In this document: one piece after another, positions 1 through 7,811 of the stretch
Layout: each line of letters begins with the position of its first letter
Position numbering within the stretch: the first letter of the stretch is position 1
Source: Bythopirellula goksoeyrii
Lineage (GTDB): Bacteria; Planctomycetota; Planctomycetia; Pirellulales; Lacipirellulaceae
NCBI RefSeq assembly: GCF_008065115.1
Contig: NZ_CP042913.1
Location: forward strand, 3,631,658-3,695,657
Direction of reading: 5' to 3'
DNA length: 64,000 nt
The notes under the pieces: generated by a model
What the model was told of the DNA's origin: nothing
The model's database searches: none
What the model saw: only the letters and a program-made list of their open reading frames with translations
Position numbers and translations under genes: made by a program

Positions 1-791
1 AGAACTAAACTGGAGGGCTCGGGTACTATTGTAAGATTCATCTCGGCCAGATCGACGACTCCAGGACGTTGATTGAGCCTCGCATTGCCGAAGCCAACCT
101 CCGCACCAACTCGTAGCGTTCCTGTCGGTACAATTACATTATTTAACGCAATAGTTTCCCAAGTCCCAATATTGGCATCGAGGTTAGGATTTGAAGCAGT
201 GAATGTTGCAATCGCACTTCCTGGACCCACGGGATTAAAGGTATTAAAAAATCGCAAAGCAACATATCCACCTGCACCCGCTGCAGCCGAAGGAACATTG
301 AAACAGGCGGAGAGGTCGATTGTTGCATTTCCAGCTGTTATGGCTGCTTGAAATATCGGCGCTGACAGATCGACAAACTGAATCGCCTGGGTCGCTACGC
401 CCCCTGTTGCATTCTCCCGCAACATTCCATTTCCCTCCTTGGGAGTAATTAGATTTAGACCTGAGTTCAAGAGTACGGGGACAAAGGCCCCCGACTCTAT
501 TCCCCATGTGTCGAAGACAGGTGTGTTGTAAGCCGTTGTGTATGCGATGGGTGCGTTCGTGGGCGGGGTGTTGAAGCCGGGATCCGTCAGCAGTGGGAAT
601 ACTTGCGCCCGAGCTTGGCTAAGGCACACAACACTCAGCAGTGCAATCGAGAAAGTGAGTAGTTTGGAGAAGTATGTTGGGTGCGATCCCCAAGATCTTC
701 CGTTGGTGTCGAGCAATTCCGTGGGATTCGTTGGAGTTGCTTCTGCTTGAGAATGCAGAGTAATGTCGTAATTGATAGGTTTAATATTCAT
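1..791 (-). CDS. PEP-CTERM secreted protein, 3' end cut by window edge
   Basis: Translating the minus strand from the ATG at 791 gives 263 open codons with no stop before the window edge. An unusually long N-terminal segment of about 45 residues precedes a hydrophobic signal helix (roughly residues 43-60) ending near QARAQ. The mature part is Ser/Thr/Ala/Asn rich with no catalytic motif that I recognise. The last readable residues are VPEPSSLVL, the start of a PEP-CTERM sorting signal, so only the membrane helix and basic tail are missing. PEP-CTERM proteins are exported and processed by an exosortase at the envelope. This is the last visible gene of a nine-gene co-directional run, 64 bases after the previous stop. 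Its ligand or role is unknown. Confidence 0.85.
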   Translation of the reverse strand, partial: MNIKPINYDITLHSQAEATPTNPTELLDTNGRSWGSHPTYFSKLLTFSIALLSVVCLSQARAQVFPLLTDPGFNTPPTNAPIAYTTAYNTPVFDTWGIESGAFVPVLLNSGLNLITPKEGNGMLRENATGGVATQAIQFVDLSAPIFQAAITAGNATIDLSACFNVPSAAAGAGGYVALRFFNTFNPVGPGSAIATFTASNPNLDANIGTWETIALNNVIVPTGTLRVGAEVGFGNARLNQRPGVVDLAEMNLTIVPEPSSLV

Positions 792-855
792 TAGTTTCTT
801 TCTCTAATTATTGAGCTGAATTGGTTAAGAAATACAAATCCGAACAAAATCGCAG

Positions 856-1671
856 TCATTTTCTCCATTGGCGGTACCTCCTGGTCAATCCCACGCACCC
901 AAAGGCCAGCATCACCACACTCGACGGCTCAGGAACCACCCCCACTCGCATACTATTAAAAAAGGCATCGTTTGCGGGACTGAGTCCGGAAGCGGAATTT
1001 TGCAGGACGATTCCCATGACATTGCCATCCAATGTGGTTAATGGGAGGGTCTGCGAGTTTCCATTCCGCAATGTGACTTTCAGGTCGAAGGTCGTCGAAC
1101 CAGTTCGCAGCAGATTGAAGGAGAGCCCTTCGTCGGCAAAACCAAGAGTGCTCTGCTGATGGGCGGTGAGGTTCTGAGAGTAAACCTCGTAGGTAGAATC
1201 TCCCCCGTGGTATCGGAATAGGATGTAATCACTGTTAGTGATGAACTGCAACCCTGCGAATTGGGTTGTGTCTACGCTACCATTGTCAAAATCGATTTCA
1301 ATCGCTTGTCCGATGGACAAGGGTCCACCGGTCAATTGGCGGAAAGCTGCGATGGCGCTGTTGCCGTTGCGGGCAAAGAGTCCCCACGAGCGGCCTGCGG
1401 TGTCGATGTCTGAATCGCCAGCGATACCTTGGGAGTTTCCATCGTCTAGGCCATCGCCATTAGCGGTCGAAGTCCCCATGAACTGGCCAGCACTACCTTG
1501 GGGAAGAAAGGCCCACGGGGTAAAGCCGAAGCCACCGTTGTCGCCTGCCTGCCAACCATTGTTGTAGACAGCATCGGCAGCAGAATCGAAGGCAATGTTT
1601 GCCGCGCCAAGTGGAGCAATTCCACAGCAAGAAATCAACAAGAGCTGACCAGCGAATAGTATGCGTGTCAT
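856..1671 (-). CDS. PEP-CTERM secreted protein
   Basis: The open frame reaches back to 1758, but the ATG at 1671 puts a typical signal peptide at the N-terminus (MTRILFAGQLLLISCC, cleavage near LGAAN) and is preferred. The mature domain of about 200 residues resembles planctomycete PEP-CTERM proteins that start with an ANIAFDSAADAVYNNGW-like segment; I know of no function for them. The C-terminus has the complete sorting signal: VPEPSS, a hydrophobic stretch, then a basic tail (RRYRQWRK). The protein is probably displayed on or released from the envelope after exosortase processing. The 164-base gap upstream is the longest inside the PEP-CTERM run, so an extra promoter here is possible. Confidence 0.85.
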   Translation of the reverse strand: MTRILFAGQLLLISCCGIAPLGAANIAFDSAADAVYNNGWQAGDNGGFGFTPWAFLPQGSAGQFMGTSTANGDGLDDGNSQGIAGDSDIDTAGRSWGLFARNGNSAIAAFRQLTGGPLSIGQAIEIDFDNGSVDTTQFAGLQFITNSDYILFRYHGGDSTYEVYSQNLTAHQQSTLGFADEGLSFNLLRTGSTTFDLKVTLRNGNSQTLPLTTLDGNVMGIVLQNSASGLSPANDAFFNSMRVGVVPEPSSVVMLAFGCVGLTRRYRQWRK

Positions 1672-1835
1672 ATAAACTTTCAGGTAAAAAAGGGTTTGGT
1701 AGATGATTCCAGATCTGGAACGGAGTAAAGTAAAAAATCGTATCTGTGATTGGACCATGTTGAATCAGGCGAGGCCCCAGCCATTCCCCCTATCTGAGAG
1801 AATGGCAAATGCCTCAAGAAAAGTTTTTCCAGCAT

Positions 1836-2513
1836 CTAGCTCATGCAACCCTTTCGTCGCCAAGCGAGCATCGCAAGGATTGTCAAGCCGGCGATCGCAA
1901 CCGAAGCCGGCTCAGGCACGGCGATCGGTTGTTGACGGAGTGTGAACTTGGTCACTCCCCGAGGTAGGTCGGGGACGTCGAACGAGAAGGTGTATTCTGC
2001 GTAGCTGGAGCCAAGAGTGTTGGAATGGATGCCGCCGCTGGCGAGTAGCACGTCTTCGCTCTCGTCGACAGTGGAGAAATTGAGTGAAAAATCAGGAGGT
2101 GAATTGTAATCGGGGGCGTCGAAGTCAAGCTCATCGCCGGGATCTGACTCTTCGAAATCTGCTCCTACTCCGAATCCCAATACAATGCGATAGGAGGACC
2201 AATCCCACGGCGTGCTGTTGTCGACCCCTTCCATGACGAAGTATTCGTTGACTCCACCGGAAGGAACGACGTCAAATTCAATATCTACAGGCCCTATTCC
2301 TGTATAGTGTTTCTGCGCGACGATAAACACATTTGACGAGTCCCCGGCCACATCGTCATTATTTGGGTCTACAAGCGGACCAATTACTGTGCCGGCCACC
2401 GATGCAACACCAGAAAACCAGTTCAAATTAACGATCTCACCTGCCTGGATCGGTAGACTGAATGAGAGCAAGAGAATTGTGAATAAAATGGAGCGAGTTT
2501 CAAAAAGAGTCAT
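1836..2513 (-). CDS. PEP-CTERM secreted protein, Asp-rich
   Basis: The frame extends to 2750, but that part overlaps the upstream PEP-CTERM gene and has the composition of a shadow. The ATG at 2513 gives a clean signal peptide (MTLFETRSILFTILLLSFSL, cleavage near IQAGE). The mature protein is acidic, with many Asp and Glu in the middle (a segment like DFEESDPGDELDFDAPD), and no known domain is recognised. It ends with VPEPAS, a hydrophobic helix and the tail AWRRKGCMS, a full PEP-CTERM signal. The gene starts 46 bases after the stop of the preceding one, consistent with co-transcription. Confidence 0.85.
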   Translation of the reverse strand: MTLFETRSILFTILLLSFSLPIQAGEIVNLNWFSGVASVAGTVIGPLVDPNNDDVAGDSSNVFIVAQKHYTGIGPVDIEFDVVPSGGVNEYFVMEGVDNSTPWDWSSYRIVLGFGVGADFEESDPGDELDFDAPDYNSPPDFSLNFSTVDESEDVLLASGGIHSNTLGSSYAEYTFSFDVPDLPRGVTKFTLRQQPIAVPEPASVAIAGLTILAMLAWRRKGCMS

Positions 2514-2559
2514 GAGTCTGCTTTCGTTGGGTACTGTGATTTTCCAGAAAGTGTTGGGT

Positions 2560-3264
2560 CTATCGAAGTCGAGAAACTCCTGGTGCGGCGCAAGCGAATA
2601 ACAACAAGAGCGCGATGCTCGCCGGTTCGGGGATCGTGGGAATAGCAATGATGCTGCCCGACGAGCGGACGATACCGGGTACATCGGCAGAGGCACTACC
2701 GACGCCCAGGGATGTAAACGCAGCGGCAGGGAGGTTAGCGGAGTTGACATAGTCCTGGATCACAAATCGCCATTCTTCACCCGCTTCCCAGATGCCATCG
2801 ACAGTCATGCTCTCAAAGACGAGCGGGTGATTCATCCCGCCCGGATCAGAGATGTCGTGATCGATCCGAAAGGCGGGCCACCCCGGGTTGGTTGGGGAAA
2901 ATGCGTCGTTGGAGTACCCGTCGTAGTTGGACAGCGTCGTCTCGGGGTCGGCGACGTACCAGACCTCTTCGAAGCTTCGCCCTGTGCCGTTAAACATATT
3001 GACTTGTGGGTTATCGATCGCCGGGTCATCATGCGTAGGGCAAGGGTTTACTGTCGATTTTCCTGGTGAGAAGTAGTCGATTAATTCATCGGGAGGAAAT
3101 ACGCTACCGAGGCCTAGTTCATCGACATCAAACGGAATAAAAAGCTGATCGCAATGCATCGGATCGTCTTGATGACGAACTTGAGTGGGAAACGCGAAGG
3201 CTTGAGTACAAGTAACAGTTAGTGCAATCGCCGAAAGCATAGAAGCAAAATCACGAGATGACAT
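2560..3264 (-). CDS. PEP-CTERM secreted protein, paralogue of 6704-7423
   Basis: The ATG at 3264 follows a GGAGAA ribosome-binding site and begins a signal peptide (MSSRDFASMLSAIALTVTC). The frame upstream of it overlaps the neighbour and is discarded. The mature part shares several blocks with the protein at 6704-7423: an HQDxPxHCDxLFIPxDVDE block, a VFPPDE block, a VWYVA...SNYDGY block, an HPLVFES block and the shared end GSIIAIPxIPEPxSIAL. It ends with IPEPAS, a hydrophobic stretch and SRLR, a PEP-CTERM signal with a short tail. The shared Cys and acidic residues may bind a metal or form a disulphide, but no activity can be assigned. Confidence 0.85.
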   Translation of the reverse strand: MSSRDFASMLSAIALTVTCTQAFAFPTQVRHQDDPMHCDQLFIPFDVDELGLGSVFPPDELIDYFSPGKSTVNPCPTHDDPAIDNPQVNMFNGTGRSFEEVWYVADPETTLSNYDGYSNDAFSPTNPGWPAFRIDHDISDPGGMNHPLVFESMTVDGIWEAGEEWRFVIQDYVNSANLPAAAFTSLGVGSASADVPGIVRSSGSIIAIPTIPEPASIALLLLFACAAPGVSRLR

Positions 3265-3349
3265 AAGGCATTCTCCAGTAAAGGTGGTCAGGATAAATTG
3301 CAATTGCCAGCTGCGAACCGAAGGGAACGCGAAAGGAGCATGTTCCACT

Positions 3350-4051
3350 TCAGTCGGGAAACCTCCTAACTCTGTTTCGGGAACGCTGTGGAGCACAAAG
3401 CCCAATGCAAGCGATCAATCCGAGAAGCAAGGAAGCAGGTTCAGGAACCACAAGGCCTGAGAACCGAATATTACGGCCCGGTATCTCGCTACCTGCCCCA
3501 GCAGCTCCTGGAAGATGATTGGCAAATCCCATACGTGCCCCTGGGTTGGGCGCTGTTGCATAAAACCGGAAGGTGATTGCGCCCGTGATCGGACCTAAGC
3601 CAGTCAGATTCGAGGTGCGGTTGGTGACCACGACTCCGTTAGCGGCAAACAAATCTATGTCTGAAGTGAATCCATCAAGGCTGGATCGTACAGAAAAAAA
3701 AGAAACTGGATTGGTCGCTTCGACAGAATAGCTAACATCGGTTAAGAATAGAGTCTTTCCAGGAGCGACTGTCAGAGTGTTTTGATAGTACTTGGCCGAG
3801 TTGATAGTAGTATTCCAATTTCGAAAATAAAAGTGATTGCCAAAAGTATTCGGAGTTAGCGTGTTGGTTGCAGCAAGTGTTGAGGCTGAGATGTCTATTG
3901 CCACTCCACTGGGAGGAATATTTGTATAGTTGCTTCCTGTCTGAGGGATGTTGTAAGTCACAATAGGTGCTGAAAAAGTGGGAGTACTTATTGAACAGAG
4001 GACTGCAATTGCAATACTCCGGATATAGCCAGTCGCAAAGGATTGTTTCAT
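3350..4051 (-). CDS. PEP-CTERM secreted protein
   Basis: The start is the ATG at 4051, preceded by GAGGAAA at good spacing and followed by a signal peptide (MKQSFATGYIRSIAIAVLCS, cleavage near TFSAP). The mature domain is Thr/Asn/Ser rich with predicted beta strands and a FYFRNWNT segment. The family looks like a generic beta-sandwich surface protein; I recognise no catalytic residues. The C-terminus is VVPEPASLLLGLIACIGLC followed by an Arg-rich tail, a complete PEP-CTERM signal. The leader before the ATG resembles those of the genes starting at 3264, 5956 and 6648. Confidence 0.85.
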   Translation of the reverse strand: MKQSFATGYIRSIAIAVLCSISTPTFSAPIVTYNIPQTGSNYTNIPPSGVAIDISASTLAATNTLTPNTFGNHFYFRNWNTTINSAKYYQNTLTVAPGKTLFLTDVSYSVEATNPVSFFSVRSSLDGFTSDIDLFAANGVVVTNRTSNLTGLGPITGAITFRFYATAPNPGARMGFANHLPGAAGAGSEIPGRNIRFSGLVVPEPASLLLGLIACIGLCAPQRSRNRVRRFPD

Positions 4052-4143
4052 GAGATGTTTCCTCAATAAATGGTCAAGAAATATAAGAGTTATTTGTTGC
4101 AAGCCGCAGAGGAGCGAGATAGAGAAGTTCACTGGTTTCAGCT

Positions 4144-4785
4144 TTATCTTAGAAATCGAGGGCTAGTTAAGCACCAGCCGACCAAGAGAATCAGTGTTGC
4201 AGGCTCCGGAATAGTCGTGGTCGGAAACTCGGCCAATGTGAACAACAACGTGTTGGGTCCGACGACATTATCCGTGGTTATCTCGAAGTGCTTTTCGATC
4301 TCCAACACTTGTCCGGGAAGTACAGGTTGCGAGAAATTGTCCAGGTTCAACGTTTGACCACTTACGGAAGCGGTAAATGAAATCGAAGTTCCGTCAACGC
4401 GCACTTCAGTTGCGGCGTTACCCGATCCCCAGTTCGCGCCGATTTGCCCGAGGTTCAAGTTGATTTCATGCCAATCAGTCCAAGGCTCTGTTCCCGCGTT
4501 AAGTATCGTCTCGCGGAAAACAGGGCTGCCGCCAAAGAAAGGGCTCGTTGAGTTACTATAGATTTGTTTCCTCCAAGGGCCACCGTTTGCGTCAAGGTCA
4601 ATGGGAATAGGTAAGGGGCCATTGATCGTGTCGTTCGGGCCACCGATCCAAACAATGCTGTTTGTTACGTCTACGACATGCTGCGTCGAAGGCGAATTGG
4701 CAGTTCCTTGTGCTAGTGCGGCCTGGCCGGCCAGAAAGATCGTCACAACACTGGCGATTGCATGATGTAAAGATGATTGATTCAC
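4144..4785 (-). CDS. PEP-CTERM secreted protein, probable GTG start
   Basis: The ATG at 4887 would overlap the end of the preceding gene and translate a hairpin into a Glu-rich segment. The GTG at 4785, eight bases after AGGAG, instead gives a standard signal peptide (MNQSSLHHAIASVVTIFLAG, cleavage after AALAQ) and is preferred. The mature part of about 190 residues seems to be a beta-sandwich. It has phrases such as WTDWHEINLNL and an LDNFSQPVLPGQ segment that recur in planctomycete PEP-CTERM proteins. The end is IPEPATLILLVGW followed by a short basic tail (SPRFLR). Its function is unknown. Confidence 0.8.
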   Translation of the reverse strand: MNQSSLHHAIASVVTIFLAGQAALAQGTANSPSTQHVVDVTNSIVWIGGPNDTINGPLPIPIDLDANGGPWRKQIYSNSTSPFFGGSPVFRETILNAGTEPWTDWHEINLNLGQIGANWGSGNAATEVRVDGTSISFTASVSGQTLNLDNFSQPVLPGQVLEIEKHFEITTDNVVGPNTLLFTLAEFPTTTIPEPATLILLVGWCLTSPRFLR

Positions 4786-4826
4786 GACTTGATCTCCTGA
4801 GATCTGAGTAGAGAGTAAATTCCCAA

Positions 4827-4853
4827 CCTCCTCCTCGTTTGGCGAGGAGGAGG
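4827..4853. repeat. Perfect 11-bp inverted repeat between two PEP-CTERM genes
   Basis: The arms are CCTCCTCCTCG (4827-4837) and its exact complement (4843-4853), with a five-base loop. The repeat lies in the 91-base gap between the stop of the gene ending at 4877 and the GTG start at 4785. There is no T-run after it in the direction of transcription, so it is not a standard intrinsic terminator. It could stabilise or partly attenuate the transcript inside the operon. Confidence 0.65.
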
Positions 4854-4876
4854 CGAGAAACCTTGAGCCAAGCACA

Positions 4877-5956
4877 TTAGGAAACACACTTCGAAGGGTG
4901 TGCCACGAAGACGCCTAAACCAGCTAGCAGCAGCATGCAAGTGGTTGGCTCGGGAATCGTGTAGAGCTCGAAGGCCAGATCTTTAGAAAACTGACCAATG
5001 CCACCAAAATTGGTGCCAGGTATCGGACCAGGGCCATCCAAACCGTCGGCATAGTACCTATCCAATGGGTTTATCTGATCCACTTTGGTAGGCATGTTTG
5101 GCATGTTGGGATCGTTGATTTCGATGAGCACTCGGGACTCGACCGCATCATCTTGAAAGTGCCAGACACTTGTCGGGTAAGTAGGGTCGATGAGCGGCTG
5201 CTGATCTGTTTCTCCCGGGGTAACATTTGGCGAGGCCAAAGTGTTCTGCACGGTGTAGTCTCGGTTGTGCCAACCCCACTCAGTATTTGGTGCGGTTGCA
5301 TCACGTGGTGCATCAATTAGGGCAACGACCTTCAACCAATAGATGGTGTCTGCTTTTTCCGGAAACTGCTTGTCGAAATGAAGTTCGGCGTTGTATTTGT
5401 AGATATTCTCTGGAAGATTGAACGTTACTTGTTGTTCTGTATAAGTTCCAGAACCAGGAGCAAGCGCTCCCGTCAGATTAACAATTTGACTCGAAAGCAC
5501 ATTGCCGGGACGACTATAGGGTAAGATTTGACCATCCGGCCCAGGTTGGTTGGCCGGCACATCGTCTTCAAAAGCAATAAGAAATTTTGTTACGGTCTGA
5601 TTGGGATTAATGATGTTGTTCAAATAGGATCCCCACCAGGAAATATGTACGATTGGCGAGTTGAAGTTGTCTGCAAAGTCGTCTGCCATAGAAACTCCTT
5701 GATACACCAGCGGCGCTGCCGGATTAGGTGGCACTGGGGAAGTTAGCCATGCCGTGCTGAGTTCATCGTGACCGTTGTAAATTGCAGGAGTTCCATCTGC
5801 ATTGACTCCGACGCCTGTGCCTATCATTGGGTTTTGCTGAAACTTCAGAATCTGACCAGGTAATGGATCGGCACTGGCATGGCTGGTCATCAGAGCCAGC
5901 AGAGCAACCGCACAGAGCAGACGTGGAATTGAGGGTTGTTGAAAGTTTGTTTTCAT
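4877..5956 (-). CDS. PEP-CTERM secreted protein, large (359 aa)
   Basis: The ATG at 5956 follows GGAGATGATCTG and begins a signal peptide (MKTNFQQPSIPRLLCAVALL, cleavage near SHASADP). The roughly 330-residue mature region carries segments typical of planctomycete and verrucomicrobial PEP-CTERM proteins of unknown function: MADDFADNF, ISWWGSYL, then Asn/Pro-rich strands with YWLKVVALID and a TEWGWHNRDY block. It ends with IPEPTTCMLLLAGLGVFVA followed by HPSKCVS, a PEP-CTERM signal whose tail has only one Lys. No enzymatic signature is visible. Confidence 0.85.
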   Translation of the reverse strand: MKTNFQQPSIPRLLCAVALLALMTSHASADPLPGQILKFQQNPMIGTGVGVNADGTPAIYNGHDELSTAWLTSPVPPNPAAPLVYQGVSMADDFADNFNSPIVHISWWGSYLNNIINPNQTVTKFLIAFEDDVPANQPGPDGQILPYSRPGNVLSSQIVNLTGALAPGSGTYTEQQVTFNLPENIYKYNAELHFDKQFPEKADTIYWLKVVALIDAPRDATAPNTEWGWHNRDYTVQNTLASPNVTPGETDQQPLIDPTYPTSVWHFQDDAVESRVLIEINDPNMPNMPTKVDQINPLDRYYADGLDGPGPIPGTNFGGIGQFSKDLAFELYTIPEPTTCMLLLAGLGVFVAHPSKCVS

Positions 5957-6009
5957 CAGATCATCTCCAGAAAAAAGGTGAAAGTAAGAGCAATACATTC
6001 GAAAAGAAA

Positions 6010-6648
6010 CTACATTCTTCGTCGCACAAGCAGGCCCCCCAATCCGATGGCTGCCAGGACGCAACTTCCCGGTTCAGGAATAAGGTCGTACTTGCCGCGC
6101 ATCCGATCGACGCGCAATCCGGTAGGGCCTCCCGCATTAGTCAAGTAAAAGTCCAGTGTATTGAGCCCAACGTTGAAGCCGCTGGTCACAGTGAACGGCA
6201 CCAAAGATGTAAAAGCAGCAGACGTTTGCCCCGTCGAAAGCCCGTTGATCCGGATATCCGTTCCGGGGTCGTCAGTGCCCCATAATCCTCCAAGCATGGC
6301 CGTGCTAAGATTGGCATTTGCAGGAAGATTGAAGGTAGTGCGATAGATGTAGTTTCCAGCGGGACCTTGGCTATTGGCCCGAGGACCAATCCAGCGAGAA
6401 TTGGCGTTGTTCGGCACCCAGGGAGGAAAGGGAAATGCAGTGTCTGCGACGGTTACTGGTGTAAACAGCGTCGATGGTTGCAGGATGGCGTTATAGTGAA
6501 TGTCAGACACACCGCCGGCCCCCCAGGCATTTCCGCTGTTGTCGACTCCAGTATTAAACAATCCGGTAATGGGTACGGCAGAGGCAGTGGTAGCCATTGA
6601 CAGGAAAAAGAGTGTAAACGTAGCAGAGATAATTTTGGGTAGTTTCAT
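6010..6648 (-). CDS. PEP-CTERM secreted protein
   Basis: The ATG at 6648 follows AAAGGAACGAACTC and begins the signal peptide MKLPKIISATFTLFFLSMAT, with cleavage near ASAVP. The mature domain contains WIGPRANSQGPAGNYIYRTT and LWGTDDPGTDIRINGL, resembling the jelly-roll ligand-binding type of domain often found in PEP-CTERM proteins. That similarity is by eye only. The protein ends IPEPGSCVLAAIGLGGLL then VRRRM, a compact, complete PEP-CTERM signal. It starts 55 bases after the previous stop. Confidence 0.85.
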   Translation of the reverse strand: MKLPKIISATFTLFFLSMATTASAVPITGLFNTGVDNSGNAWGAGGVSDIHYNAILQPSTLFTPVTVADTAFPFPPWVPNNANSRWIGPRANSQGPAGNYIYRTTFNLPANANLSTAMLGGLWGTDDPGTDIRINGLSTGQTSAAFTSLVPFTVTSGFNVGLNTLDFYLTNAGGPTGLRVDRMRGKYDLIPEPGSCVLAAIGLGGLLVRRRM

Positions 6649-6703
6649 GAGTTCGTTCCTTTGAGAAAATGGTTGAGTATTGTCGGTATATGGTCTGAAA
6701 GAG

Positions 6704-7423
6704 CTATTTCCACCGCTTTGTCACAACTAGCGACACAAGACTGAGCATTACTAGGGCGATGCTTCCTGGCTCAGGTATTCTCGGGATAGCAATAATGCTT
6801 CCCGATGAGGGCGGAGTACCGGCAACGAACGTAGAGGCATTGCCCACGCCGAACGAGTTGAACTGGTCGGGAGCAAGTCCTAAAGTATTGCTGTAGTCTT
6901 GTAAGACGAACTGCCAGATTTCGAAGGGTTGCCATACACCGTCCTGCACTCCGCTTTCGAATACCAGTGGATGGTGCCCGCCATTTGGATCAGAAAAGAT
7001 ATTGTCGATTCGGAAAGCAAATCGGCCTGGGTCGTTCGCAGTTGGAGGGAATGCAGCATCGTTGGCATATCCGTCGTAGTTGCTAATCCTGGTTTCGACA
7101 TTTGCCACGTACCAGACTTCGCTCAATTCCCTTCCCGTGAAGTTTATGATCTGAACCAATTCCTCGGGTTGAGCAGTGTTGTTGAATTGTGGACAAGGTA
7201 TTACCGGAGTTTGCCCCAGAGCAATATGTTCAAGCGATTCATCAGGAGGGAAAACCAACAGATCGCCGATCTCATCGACGTCGGTGGGAATGAATAACCG
7301 ATCGCAATGCGGGGGAATGTCCTGATGTACTACGGACGTGAAAACTGCCAGTGCTGGGTTGGTTAGCATGGTGCCTACAACCAATGCAGAATAAAATGAG
7401 TTGCTATATTGTTTGATAGTCAT
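6704..7423 (-). CDS. PEP-CTERM secreted protein, first of the nine-gene run
   Basis: The signal peptide begins MTIKQYSNSFYSALVVGTML, with cleavage near PALAV. The mature part is a clear paralogue of the protein at 2560-3264, sharing the HCDRLFIPTDVDEIG block, VFPPDES, EVWYVANVETRISNYDGY, HPLVFESG and the C-terminal GSIIAIPRIPEPGSIALVML. The tail is VTKRWK. It is the first PEP-CTERM gene downstream of the regulatory genes at 7615-9703. A 191-base gap separates it from the 64-residue gene, so it may have its own promoter, although I see no clear -24/-12 element there. Confidence 0.85.
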   Translation of the reverse strand: MTIKQYSNSFYSALVVGTMLTNPALAVFTSVVHQDIPPHCDRLFIPTDVDEIGDLLVFPPDESLEHIALGQTPVIPCPQFNNTAQPEELVQIINFTGRELSEVWYVANVETRISNYDGYANDAAFPPTANDPGRFAFRIDNIFSDPNGGHHPLVFESGVQDGVWQPFEIWQFVLQDYSNTLGLAPDQFNSFGVGNASTFVAGTPPSSGSIIAIPRIPEPGSIALVMLSLVSLVVTKRWK

Positions 7424-7614
7424 GGGTTTGCTCCTTGAAAATCACAAAGCGTTGGAAGAAAAAAGTGTAAAAGAGTAGTTGGGTCGCGCATTATTGCGTT
7501 AACTTGATTCATGGGCGTCTCTTGTTGACCTCGTTGGGATGAACTTTCATTGGCCCGGCATACTCACTCACGATTGTTGAGCAATCGCTTGCGAAATCCT
7601 GCTTAGTTCTCAGA

Positions 7615-7809
7615 CTATGAGACCAGGCCAATGATTTTGCGGCTACTGCGACGCCAGGGTTGTTTGCGGCGCGAAGAACGAATAGCCGCCGCCGAGCTGC
7701 CGACTGGCATGCGGCCATCACGATGGTGACGGATTCTTTCGAAGGTGATTGCGTCATCAACACTTGAAAAGAAGTCGTCTTCAATTTCTTGGATTTCGAG
7801 CGTAGACAT
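7615..7809 (-). CDS. Small protein of unknown function (64 aa)
   Basis: The ATG at 7809 lies two bases after the stop of the receiver-like gene and follows an AGGAATCCTGAAC ribosome-binding site. Position and spacing therefore support a real, coupled gene. The N-terminal 20 residues are acidic (MSTLEIQEIEDDFFSSVDDA). The rest is strongly basic with Arg clusters (HHRDGR, SSRRKQPWRRSSRK). There is no signal peptide or membrane helix. I do not recognise the family. A role in the sigma-54/PEP-CTERM circuit is suggested only by position. An alternative frame at 7509-7784 overlaps it but has no ribosome-binding site. Confidence 0.55.
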   Translation of the reverse strand: MSTLEIQEIEDDFFSSVDDAITFERIRHHRDGRMPVGSSAAAIRSSRRKQPWRRSSRKIIGLVS

Positions 7810-7811
7810 GT

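Noticed and set aside
1764-1790. Possible third -24/-12 element before the PEP-CTERM gene starting at 1671
   Set aside because: GG and GC have the correct spacing, but the flanking bases fit the consensus poorly and the region is locally GC-rich, so chance is likely.
821-4357. Two plus-strand frames that both begin MVKKYKS (821-1159 and 4070-4357)
   Set aside because: They arise because the antisense leaders of two PEP-CTERM genes are similar. The frames diverge at once and run antisense to the PEP-CTERM genes, so they are not coding.
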